Source of the DNA: Apoderus coryli
Lineage: Eukaryota > Arthropoda > Insecta > Coleoptera > Attelabidae
Assembly: GCA_911728435.2 (NCBI GenBank)
Contig: OU452206.1
Location: forward strand, 14,724,297 to 14,788,296
Reading direction: 5' to 3'
Length of the DNA: 64,000 nucleotides
Shown: one piece after another, positions 25,633-36,600 of the stretch
How positions within the stretch are numbered: position 1 is the stretch's first letter
Layout: each line of letters opens with the position of its first letter
Made by a program: the position numbers and the translations under genes
The notes under the pieces: generated by a model
The model's input: the letters and a program-made list of their open reading frames with translations, nothing else
The model's database searches: none
What the model was told of the DNA's origin: nothing

Positions 25633-28600
25633 TCCATATGTAAACCAGCCCCATTCAGTGATGACATCGAAGCTATTCGAACGAGGGAGCAGTGTGACTA
25701 TTCGCACAAAATCAGCTACGAGATGGCGCGCAGTGGTCGAGCGGCTAGACCCATTCGTGTCTATGCTGATGGTATATACGATTTATTCCACCAAGGCCAC
25801 GCCAGACAATTATTGCAAGCGAAAAATGTATTTCCCAATGTATACCTCATCGTTGGAAGTAAGTAAAACTTAATGTCAAGGGTTCTGTAGCCTCATCCAA
25901 CCGATCCAATCTTAAATATGGACGTATGCTGAACGGAATGTCAACTATGACAGTTCAAATAAAACGGTTGAGTTTATAATATTAAATCAACAATCAACCT
26001 GTTGTTGTTCTTCTCATTTCAATGTAAAATATCAGACATTTTCTCTCACCTGTCATAGAAGCACTTTTTTCTTTTTGTTTATTGACCTTTTGCAATGGAC
26101 GTCACATACAGCCAGTGTTAGTATGGACCTACAGTTTAGCGTGGATTCCGAACAATGGTCATCGACTACCAGCACCCACGACTAGACTCGACCGGAAGCA
26201 CCATCAAGTACTTGACTACCGTGAAGAAGAGGAAGCACTCTCCTCTTAAAATTTTGAGTGACAGTTATTTTATAGCCAATGATAATTTTGGCAGTTTTTT
26301 TGTTCATTTTATAACAAGGTGTAACGGAGATGAGTGGCAGATCGATGTGACATCAGCCTAACTGATCAGAGATATTATTTATAGCATTTTCAACATTTTT
26401 AAGTGTTTTATTTAATTATTTTTAGTTTGCAACGATCAGTTGACGCACAGCCAGAAAGGTCGCACCGTAATGAACGAAAATGAACGCTACGAGGCGGTGC
26501 AGCATTGTCGATATGTGGATGAAATTGTCCGGGATGCCCCCTGGCAGTTAGACGAGGAATTTGTTACGAAGCACAAAATTGATTTTATTGCACACGATGA
26601 CATTCCATATGGTAAGTATGTCCATGACATTCACTTTGTTGAGATATTTATGCATTCGAAGGTAAAAGAGTCTCCCGCTACTAGTATGACAGTCATAAGG
26701 GCATAATTTACAGAGATTAAGAGTAGTCTTATGTCAAATTTTATACATTCAGTGGTATTTTTCAAAAATTATAAATATATTTGATGGCTTTCTACCAAAT
26801 GGCCACGTTGAGTTTCTGGATTTTATATTGCATAATAATTATCAAAAATCAACCACACAGAGTTCGTAGAAAACCAACTGCATATTTTCAGTCAGAAGAT
26901 AAACGTTAAATTACCACAATACCATTAAGTCTAGTCTTTTCTAGAGTAAGCAAAGCATATTATAGAAAAGATATATCGGGTCTACATTCACAGTTAAATT
27001 CCCAAAGATTCAGCCGGAAAACTCATGGAGACCATCTTTTGGGGCGAGAACGAATTCTATTGATTCATTATAAAAGTAAATGTGGAAACATGGTTTCAAC
27101 ACTTGTCACACCTCCAACCAATCGCTTGCAGTTGTCAATCAACGTTTCCCAGAAAAAGTGATCTCTAGTCGAGGCACCATCAACTGGCGTCCTAGAAGCC
27201 CCCATCTTATACCTCTTGTTTATTTCTTATGGGGTATACCTTAAACAGAATGTGTATACAAACAAACCACGAACTCTACTCCAATTGAAGCACAACATCT
27301 CGTTAGAGGAGTGTCAGCAGCGCGATGGTCAACATCTTTGCGCTTAATTTTCGAAAACGTTCTCTACAAATTGTCTCAAAACTAAATTTTATTTACCCTT
27401 TCTGGACACCTTGTATAATGATTTACTTAAGCGATGTGAGAATCAACCGTATATTTCGATAAGGTGTACAGGAGGAGGAGGGTTGGTTTTCTTAGGTCAT
27501 TTGTTAGTTGATTGAAATGTAGAGCACTTATTGTGACGTTTTTTTAGGTGCAGGAAACAGCAACGATATATATGCACCTTGGAAGGCAAAAGGAATGTTT
27601 GTAGCCACAGAAAGAACTGAAGGAGTTTCCACATCGGACATTGTAGCAAGAATTGTTAGGGACTATGATATGTATGTGAGAAGAAATTTGGCAAGAGGTA
27701 AAAGTGTGATTCTTGGTAAATAATAAATAATGACAATGGATCTTCTTACTGTTACTAATTAGGTTATTCAGCGAAAGATCTAAATATTTCATATTTAAGT
27801 GAGAAGAAGATAAAATTACAAAATAAAATGCACGAACTAAAAGACAAGGGTAAGAAAGTTATGGATTCAATAGGTGAGAGAAAGGACGATATGATTGCGA
27901 AATGGGAAGAGAAATCCAGAGAGTTTATTGAGAGTTTTCTACTGTTGTTTGGAAGGGAACGGTTAGTATCTATTAATATCTGTAGATTTATGTCTTATAA
28001 TAGTAATTATCGTTTAATGAAGGTTGACGAATATATGGAATGAAAGTAAAGATAAAATTATGAACGCTTTGAGTCCACCTGGTTCACCATGTCCACCGGG
28101 GAGTCCATCGTCAGATAGTGAGAGTAATTTTGACTTTGTTGAAGATGGAACACCGCCAAGGAAGACGCCCAGGTAAAAGCGTTTATTTACAATCAATAAA
28201 CACATTATTATGTAACCATTTTGAAATTAGCGGGTGTTATATACATTCAGAAAGAATACTAATGTTATAGCTCAATCCGAATTAATGGGGTCATTATGCT
28301 ATTCAAATTGTTGGGTTCGATTCAAGTTTTACGAGCGGTTTCAAATAAAGAAGAACAAACAAAGAATATCATCTTAAATAATAACAGAATCAAATTATTA
28401 TATGAAACAAACAAGTGATCTGCCACCCATGTATTCTAAAATTGAGTAATCTGTAAGCTTGCCAGTGGCGGGTTCTATTTTGTTACAATTAGTTAGTCAA
28501 AACACTAATTCGTACAGGTTAGTTTATTTCATTTCTTTGTATATCGATGATATACTATACGCTGTCAACTTAATTGAATATCTTTGTTTGTATATTAAAA

Positions 28601-28925
28601 TATGTACATTTAACGCAAGTTCAGGATTGACAGGCTATACTAACTAAAAAATACTTAAATGCTCCTATTTATACACTGGTCTTTAAGCGTTTGGTAATTA
28701 CACGAGTAATAATATATTTACAAAAGAAAATATTAAAAGAGACATTAAGGGTTGGCTCCAACACTGAGATTGTTCTTTTTCGAATAGTAATTTTGATACC
28801 ACAAAAAACTCTAAAACTGTATGTCAGTTTTTATAAGTCGGGCCTAATTTACCAAAAAAATGTTCACCTTTTCCAGATATGATCAAGATGACTACAGTGA
28901 CGAAGAATGTATAGCAACAAATTAG
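25633..28925 (+). CDS. Pcyt1: CTP:phosphocholine cytidylyltransferase (CCT), paralog B
   Basis: Seven exons join in phase: 25633-25858, 26426-26611, 27548-27697, 27763-27961, 28023-28172 and 28877-28925 (TAG), plus an uncertain first coding exon upstream (see 22156 or the exon at 13707). The first listed exon is 226 nt, the same length as the matching exon of paralog A, and begins [15 protein letters not shown]. Catalytic motifs: HQGH ([20 protein letters not shown]), [34 protein letters not shown] and the intact [19 protein letters not shown]. These are followed by the membrane-binding helices ([20 protein letters not shown]) and a Ser/Pro-rich C-terminus ([15 protein letters not shown]) of the kind phosphorylated in this family. 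Its closeness to the conserved RTEG motif and full domain set suggest this is the main active enzyme. The tandem pair recalls the two adjacent CCT genes of Drosophila. Confidence 0.93.
26985..27425 (+). pseudogene. maT/Tc3-like transposase 3' remnant in CCT-B intron
   Basis: About 27140-27390 reads [20 protein letters not shown] then [12 protein letters not shown], the region around the last catalytic Asp (usual form NWPPRSCDLTPLDYFLWG; here the catalytic Asp before YFLWG is Val). It continues to [11 protein letters not shown] with a stop. The end TTTCTGGACACCTTGTAT resembles a maT-type terminal repeat. The loss of the catalytic Asp and a stop after the FLWG motif show it is inactive. Confidence 0.6.
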
Positions 28926-29431
28926 TTAATATAGGTACTTTTATTCATATAAATTTATCTATTTTCGTGGAAACAGAATATTTTGTATGCTGTCTATGTT
29001 ATATAATTATTATATTATTTACTCTAGAGAAATTTATTTATTATTACAATTTTTTTTAGAAAATTATTGTTGTTTTTTTAAAGAAAATGTTATACACGAA
29101 CTAATTGATTTTTTATTACTTAATTCATTGGAATATGTAAGTAGTATTATGGGCTTAGAGTGAATGGATAATTTTGTAAAACCTTAGATTATAACTACAA
29201 ATGTGGAGGTCATATAAGTTGCAACTAACGTTTGTTGGTATAGGTAGGATTGTTTCACTACCCTGTGAAGCAAGGGGTAGTATATTTTCGACTTTTTTTT
29301 GCAGATTTTACACTGATGCACTTAAATAATTTGATGGTCCTACACAATAAACACAGGTCGAAAATAAATAATATCAGAAATGTGGCGGATTTTACAAAAA
29401 GTGACATAACATAAATAGTAGGTACATAGTT

Positions 29432-30093
29432 CAGTGTTGCCAACCTGCTGTATAATATCCCATGTACAGAGACAAAATATCCCATTTTCCTTTAAAAATT
29501 CATCCAACTATAAATGAATAACACGAAATGACTGTATACAATGCTTAACCGCAAATTCCTCAACTATATCCAATGTTGCTTCGTTTTGCCGCTACAGAGC
29601 GGTAAAGTTCTCAAATTAATATCGGTTTTCCGGAATAATTTCTAAGCGCATTTGCGTCAACACACGCCAATAATAGTAGTAATTCTTAGTTAGTGAAAAT
29701 CGATAAAGGCGTTTAGAAATTATTGCGGAAAATCGATATTTGAGAACTTTAGCGCCCTGTAGAGGCAAAAGTATTTCTCCTTTATTTGCAATATTTGCAA
29801 CTTGTTAAAAACGAGTAAACCAGCGCTCTAGTTTTCTTTCAACAAACGATTACTTCGTCAGACATACTGGCACAAAATATCATGACATTCACATAATAGA
29901 CCAAAGTGAACTATCGAGTAATAATAGATGTATTACGATTTTTTATGGAAACTATTTATTAAGAGACAGTTCGTCCCTAAAAATGTTATATTTCAGGTTA
30001 GAAAACATTTAAAACTAGCTCAATATCCCTGTGTCTCTCGCATAACCCCAAAATCTCTCAAATCGGGATATATTCCTCAAGTTGGCATCACTG
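29432..30093. mobile_element. Non-autonomous hAT-like element
   Basis: The left end CAGTGTTGCCAACCTG (29432) and the right end, inverted CAGTGATGCCAACTTG (ending 30093), match at about 14 of 16. CAGTG-x-TGCCAA is a common hAT terminal sequence. The 8-bp flanks agree only partly, so the target duplication is decayed or the true ends differ slightly. Confidence 0.55.
29584..29770. mobile_element. Fold-back MITE with ~60-bp arms, nested in the hAT-like element
   Basis: The left arm 29584-29650 (TTTTGCCGCTACAGAGCGG, then AAAGTTCTCAAAT and GGAATAATTTCTAAGCGC) is inverted at 29708-29770 (ATTTGAGAACTTTAGCG, then CCTGTAGAGGCAAAA). It has no coding capacity. Confidence 0.75.
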
Positions 30094-30850
30094 CACTAGT
30101 ATGACATTTATTAGTATTTTTCATAACGTTGCCAAATGTTCAAATCATAACCTATAAAATAAATTACGTTTATGGTTATAATCTAGGTGTAAAACACAGT
30201 TTAGTTATATTTTCATTGGTAATCTTCATACAATGTGGAGTATGGGATAAACATGAATTTTTATTTTAAACAATAAAATGGGTCGTACATTTGGGAGTTC
30301 GTTTGTCATCTGCAGTAAAAAAATATAGTTTCGTATACTTCTGACGATATACAGGGTGTTCCAGGCGTAAAACTCGGGAGATGAGCTAAGAATAATGATA
30401 GTACTTCATGTAAACATGACATCTACATTCTTCAAACATTATTAGAATAACATCATCTTCTGCCATCTCCTATGTTTTGGGTACGAACTTGTGGGGCACA
30501 CGGTACTTTTATGGTAACGTCAAAATTATGGATATAAATTTTAAGTAACACCAGAGCCGGTTACAGAACACAAACGCATAATGAGTTAAACTACACAAAC
30601 AAAAAATCATATGGGATATAAAATGTCAAAAAAGCAATAAAATACAGTAAAAAATAGCATTTTAGACAAAACCAATGGTTTTGGATAAACTCCACTAAAT
30701 TTATACTAGCTAACGTTTCGCCTATCATCTTCAATGCATCGTTGCGTTAAACTGTAAACATTTTTTTTATTATTTGGCCATGGAAGAGAAATCTCGATAG
30801 ACCCCAGGGGGTTGTTTACCACTTCCCTGGGTAGTATAGTCATAGAATAA

Positions 30851-30957
30851 TGACTATAGATAAGAAGGGTCAGTAGACGCTAAAAACGGCATTGACTCGT
30901 CGCAATCCCAGCACATTTCTGGCCCCCTACTATATATACTATACTATAAGTGTAAGC
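30851..30957. repeat. Dispersed repeat, copy 2 (partner at 22866-22975)
   Basis: Starts GACTATAGATAAGAAGGGTC and ends CTACTATATATACTATAC. It is nearly identical to copy 1 over about 105 bp. Confidence 0.6.
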
Positions 30958-31927
30958 GGCGGCGAATTGCTTTTAAGACAGAGATAACAAAGGTGCCGAC
31001 ACAAGGTGAAGTAACTGTATATTAAACTGTGGTGTGGTAGACTTTAACTCTCTTCTGTTGTTGATTGTCCTCTGTTGGTGGTGCGCTGGGGATTCCTTTG
31101 TCAGAGTTGACTCCTTGGTCAACTAAACAATATTGCCGTGGACGTGCCTTATATACCTGTCACACAGGTCTGAGCATTACTTGTCTACACGTGGTTATAT
31201 GCCGAAGTCTGGCTGATCTTTCATGTGCCTTTAAACGGGTTGAGACTTTTATACATATTTGTTCAATATGCTCTTTACCAAGACATTATATACACCAGAT
31301 ACGTCGAGTAATATAGTTTTTCAAGATTTCTGAGAAGGGTTTAGTTATACCTTGTACATAAGGAAGTTGCTCGTCGTTCTTCCATGTAAGTGCAGCACGT
31401 ACACGTTGATATTGTTTAGTGTCAGTTTAATCGCGTTCACGCGAAGTTGCTCTGAAAAAGCTGATATGATGATCAGAGAAATTTTAGCTGGTATAAATTT
31501 GACGCAGATTTATCCAGAAACATTGTTTCTATAAGAATCAAAAAATAAATACTTAATAATTAGGCACTGTATAAGTCTGCTCATGTGATTTTGTTATATT
31601 GATCTGACTGAACGTGAATTTATTGGTTTTAGATAGTTTTTCTAGGTATTTATTTTTGCTGTATTTTTTTAATATATTAGGACTAGTGATATGAAGTTAG
31701 GTATTTAATTGAGGTGAGGAAAAGAAATTCATGCCAAATATTAACTATTTTGCCGTTTGTAATTTATTATTAAGAAAGAAAAGTATTATACCTAAGTAAT
31801 AATGCCTTAATAAAATATTGAATGCATTTGATTTTGTTTTATTTACATTAGATAAGGTACTTATATTCGTTATAACAGAGAACACAGTAACTTCCAAGCA
31901 GTTACTGTGTTTTGTAATGGTAAAATA

Positions 31928-32825
31928 AACCCAAAGTGGAAGTGGTGCAGGAATATACACTGAGACAAGGAACACGAATCTAAGGTTCTCACTGGGGAAA
32001 AACCCATCCGTATTTCAAGCGGAAGTATTTGCAATTCTGCAGTGTGCAAAACTAAACAGATTGAGGGCTTATACAAACAAGCGAATCAATATATGTTCAG
32101 ATAGTCAGGCGGCATTAAGGGCTCTGAGAAGCCCCAAGGTTACAACCAAACGTATGGGAATGCCAAACAAAACTTAGGGCCTTGGCGGACCACAATAGGG
32201 TTAATCTAGTGTGGGTCCCGGGGCACTCGGGTATAGAAGGCAACGAGAGAGCAGATTGGCTGGCTAGACAAGCCTCTGAAACCACATATACTGGCACGGA
32301 AGCTGCGCTGGGCTTGTCTAAAAGAATGGCGAGGGAACTCCTCAAGTGCTGGGCCAAAAGCGAGCACCACAGATATAGGGAACATATTCCCAAGCACGAG
32401 CATGGGAAGAGATTTATACCTGGTGCAGCAACAAAACGCACTTAAAAACTGCTATCATTAAGCAGGAGTCAGATGCGAATAACTATGGGACTCCTTACTG
32501 GGCATTGCGCTCTGAGAGACCACCTAAATAACATGGGGCTGTATAATGGGGACCTGCCTGCAATGCAGATTGTGTAATGGGGCAGTTGAAACAGCTTACC
32601 ATGTAATATGTGAGTGTGTAGTTCTACAACGAAGACGACACGCTATTTTTGGGCATGCGCTGATTGATATTGACACCCAACACATAACTGAACTCCACAA
32701 GCTAGTGGAGGGTACAGGGCTGCTGGATTGGGTGGCATAATATATGGGGATCTTTCACAATAAGCCCATGAGGCTGCAGTGAAACCGGGGACTTAGGTCG
32801 TACGGACCTTTTCAAAAAAAAAAAA
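31928..32825 (+). mobile_element. 5'-truncated R1/I/Jockey-type LINE with RNase H domain, poly(A) tail and 11-bp target duplication
   Basis: ATGGTAAAATA occurs at 31917-31927 and again at 32826-32836 after a run of about 13 A, the signature of target-primed insertion. The coding remains read SLGKNPSVFQAEVFAILQCA and the RNase H motif ICSDSQAALRAL. Then, at 32182-32445, comes VNLVWVPGHSGIEGNERADW (the HSG..GNE.AD block), and at 32546-32740 a C-terminal Cys/His segment CRLCNGAVETAYHVICEC. Frameshifts near 32160 and 32440 make it inactive. It landed inside a small palindrome-rich repeat. Confidence 0.9.
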
Positions 32826-32930
32826 ATGGTAAAATATGTTTTGGAGTGCAGTTACTGTGCATTGAATGCACTGTATTTTCCTTATTTACTGAACGATTTT
32901 AGTTTGTAAAATACAAAATGTTCAGCAGAA

Positions 32931-33016
32931 CACAGTAATTACAAAAACATAGTCATTGTAAAGACAATGACATAGTAAACTCGATTTTGAGAAAAATGTT
33001 AATTACTGTGTTTTCC
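32931..33016. mobile_element. Small inverted-repeat element (AACACAGTAATTAC ends) with nested micro-palindrome B
   Basis: The left end AACACAGTAATTAC and the right end GTTAATTACTGTGTT are inverted copies about 85 bp apart. Micro-palindrome insertion B lies between them. A related palindrome (ACACAGTAACTT... AGTTACTGTGT) sits at 31882-31910. Confidence 0.5.
32947..32976. repeat. Micro-palindrome insertion B (CATTGTC family) with perfect 7-bp target duplication
   Basis: ACATAGT (32947-32953), 16-bp insert CATTGTAAAGACAATG (32954-32969), ACATAGT (32970-32976). Confidence 0.8.
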
Positions 33017-33673
33017 ATTGGGACCTTGGGCCGACCAATGGCAATTATTTTCAAGCTGAGATATCTAATGTGCTAACGTCATGACGTATACAAAGCTGCA
33101 GATTGGACAGATCAGCAGATGACACATTGTAGCGCTTCTTTGCCGGTATAGCTTCTGTTATATATTTGGAGTGTTTTGATAATTGGAAAATGGATTTAAT
33201 TTCAAAGTATAAGGACTTTTCAAGAGAGAAGCATTGAAGAAAAACTTGAAATTAAACAAAATGGGCGTCCTACACCTGATTTAAATATTGAAGTGTCTAC
33301 CACAAGCCGGAGAAAAAGTTATGTAAGAAGTAAAAATACACTACATATTTTGTTTTGTGTGTGTACTTTTTGATTGTGAAACACGTTGGACAATTAGAGG
33401 TGTTGATGATCTAGTTCATTTGGTTCAGAAGGCCAAACTGCATAGAAAATTCAACCAGCATCTTACAAATCAAATGCACACTTTAAATATATTATTAGGT
33501 ATGTAACGCACATATAAAACCGCAGTTTTTATTTTAGCTCTGCAACACTTGCCTTTTTAACAGGTCACGAGGCGCCACTGATTTTAAACCACACCTCAAC
33601 AGCTAGTCGAGACCATGCATTATTTAGAAAATCCTAGTAGTATCTATGTGACAATAAAACAATATATAACTGA
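33017..33673. other. Intergenic spacer downstream of PELP1-like gene; one open transposon-like fragment
   Basis: About 33228-33340 (+) stays open for some 39 codons (RSIEEKLEIKQNGRPTPDLN...) and has the look of a transposon gag- or transposase-adjacent peptide. I cannot name its family. Nothing else is recognised. Confidence 0.3.
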
Positions 33674-36600
33674 TTAACAATCCTTTATTTCATCAACAAA
33701 AGAATCTTCCATATCGCTAGCCTCAGAACCCATAGTAATATCTTCAACACATATTTCAACTAAATCCGTATCAATTTCCTTTGTCCCCGAGACACAAGCA
33801 TCCATTTCATTACTTTTAGCTTCTTCCTCACTCAATTTCACTCGCTTAGTCGAAGGTTCCTCTAATTCTTTTCCATCTTCTAATGATTTAACTACTGGAA
33901 CTTGAAAATCAACTACATCATGAACCTCAGAATTATTCTCTGCAATTTCTTCTTCTGGTAATTCAGATTCCATAATTTCAGGCTTCGTTGAATCTATTGA
34001 TGCCAAATGCTCTACTGAAGTTTCATCTTCGTTGTCATCAATTACGATCACTTCTATTGAATCATCATCATTTTCTTCATCTCCATTGGTTAGTTTATCA
34101 TAATTTTTTTCCATATAAATTTGTTTGTAAGATTTGTCATTTTCTTTATCTATAAATTCGTCATTATTGATATCTACTGATTCAGCATGTCCATTTGGTT
34201 GATTATGATGAATTGTTTCTTCTGTAGTATCAATATTTTCTGCTGGGTTTATAATAGTAACGCCAATGATATTTATTCTTGACGATTGCTGTTTAATTTC
34301 TTCTTCTGTTTCCTTTTGAATATCTTCACGGTTTTCTGTAACAAAAGAAGAAATAGCTCACCTACTTTCTTAATTTTCAATGGATTTTTAGATCGCTTAG
34401 AAATAAACAGCCACAACTTACCTCCAATATCATCTGAAGCTTCATTGGCATCTAGAGAATCATCCACAGTCACTATCTCCGTCAAATTTACGACACTTAA
34501 TGACGGAAACCATGGTTGACACACTTTTTCTAAACCACTGAGGCCTTTCTCACAATTGTCTGCGATGCATCTATCATGTGAATTTACGCCCTTTGCCAAT
34601 ACAGTTAGAGTTAATTGGTTCGGTGGAATGGATTGTTCACAAAATGCTACCAGTACTTCGTAAAGGGCCGATACACATTGTGCATCGGTATATGGATGAA
34701 CTGCATTTGAAATTTGTATGTTGCTAAGGGTAGTTAGAATTGTTGATCGGAGATTCTGAAACATATATGAATGACTTATTCCTGCAATCGCTAGTACTTT
34801 GATTCGCCAGCGAATCAATAGAGGGCCGTGCAGCTACATGAACTAATTACTCACATATAAAGTCTGGTCTCTAAGCCTCAATTCGGTATAAAATAGCAAT
34901 ATTTTTAAACTTTTCAGGGCTAGTTTGCATCTGCTGACTGAATTTCTTGATTCCAGTGATCTTTTGCTACTAAAAATCAAAGCAAATGTAATTAATAATT
35001 CGGTAAAGTTATATTATTTTCCATAAGTAGTGCCGTCGGTTTAAATGGCTCTATGTAATTTACGTGTATAAATAATCATTGGTCAAAACGTAAAACTTAC
35101 TGCACATTTGAATTGGGTAGCAGACTGGATATTATTCTCTCATTCATCGCTTTCCTCTTTGCTTTAGCTGATTTACTGGGACCGTTAATATTTAGCTAAA
35201 AAATAAACAATATTTATTTACAAGACGTTTTTGGCGACATCTATTGTGAGCAGGTAACATGCCCGGTGAAACAAAGTTCAGAAACCATGGCCGGACAAGA
35301 AGTTACAACTCCATTACATCCTATTGCCAACACTCGACACGCACGAATTCCCTGGCGGGAGTCTTTAAATGAATTGTAATTAATACAATAGATTTCACAT
35401 CCGTAGGATCAGCTGTGCATCGCTTCACAAAGCCCAACATTACAAGTGCTTTACGGGTAATATGATTCACATCAGCGCAGATTCAATTTAACGCCAAGAT
35501 CATTCACTGTGGTCCTCTGTTACAATATAGTGTCCGAGATGGCATACTTATTTATTACAGGCGCTCTGATTCGGTGGAAGTCAACAAAGAAGGACTTTGA
35601 ACTGTTTAGCGTCATGCCATTTTGCTCACACCAATGGACAAGCCGAACGAGATCGTCCTGAACAAAATAACAATCAGTCGGACCCGCTATTTTGCGGTAA
35701 GACTTTAGATCATCAGCAAATAATTTAAATTTACTATAGAGAAAACAACTAACAATGTCGTTAATAAAGATGTTGAATAATATAATGGTTTCACTTCAAT
35801 GCAAGTAAATCTTTCGCCCCTTTGAGCAAGTAACGATTGTAAATTGCGAGCGAAAAGAGACAAAAAGATACACAGTATCTCCTTTTAAAATAATCATCTC
35901 TTACGGGTTTATCCTTTTGCCGTAAGTGCTCACAAAAAATCGAGCTCAAGATTCCCGAAAACACGGAAATCTTTAGGACCACCTCCAAGCTGGTAAGGGG
36001 CGGGCAACGAAGCTAGGCAATTAGTCGTGAGATCTGCAAATTTGAACACCGAGTACCTCACGCAACAAGTGGTTCCAGTTCAACAGAAACTTCCTAGTAC
36101 GGCTAAGGGTCAACAGCTAGGACGATCCACCTAGCTCCCCTCTCTTTTAACCTTTTCCCTCGTCGCGAACCTTTCGTTCTGAAAAGAACTCGTGTTGACA
36201 GTGGATTTTTCCAAATCACACGGAGCTGCCTACGGTAGTTCGCTGGTGCCGACGATTTCCCTCTAAAACTTGGCTACCGCTATCGCACAAATAACTGTCC
36301 ACCCAACGTAACATGCTGATCGATAAACCGACCAGTCCGAGCAGACTGCATGAAACCCTTAAAAAAAATACGAAGAGGACGGGACATCGCAAAGCTGCAC
36401 CCCCTTGACGAGATACCATCCGGACCCGGCCACTTATTCATCTTCAATGCGTTAATCTCATAAAATATTTCTGTAATAATCACATTAAAATCATTCGACA
36501 CACCAAGTGGCTCACCAAAGAACGAAGGCGCGCCCAAATTTTCAGGAGGAGAGTATACAGATTGAAAGAAAGTAGGGAACAATTCCGCTGACCCCTGGCC

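Larger units (their letters stand above)
28926..31927. other. Intergenic region rich in DNA-transposon remnants
   Basis: Contains a hAT-like element with a nested fold-back MITE, a second copy of the 22866 repeat, a lone element end at 30350-30365 (TACAGGGTGTTCC) and unassigned sequence. The open frames at 31065-31316 and 31352-31534 have no motif and are not claimed as genes. Confidence 0.5.

Noticed and set aside
28262..28330. tRNA gene or tRNA-derived SINE head (TAGCTCAAT ... GGGTTCGATTC)
   Set aside because: A- and B-box-like words are present about 45 nt apart, but no acceptor stem or anticodon arm could be folded by eye.
31065..31534. Two overlapping small open frames as a gene
   Set aside because: No splice-compatible continuation, no motif and low-complexity composition.
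31882..31910. CACAGTAACTT... palindrome as a member of the micro-insertion set
   Set aside because: It starts CA and ends TG and is 27 bp long, but the flanking 7-mers (CAGAGAA, TTTTGTA) do not match, and it resembles the ends of the larger element at 32931-33016.
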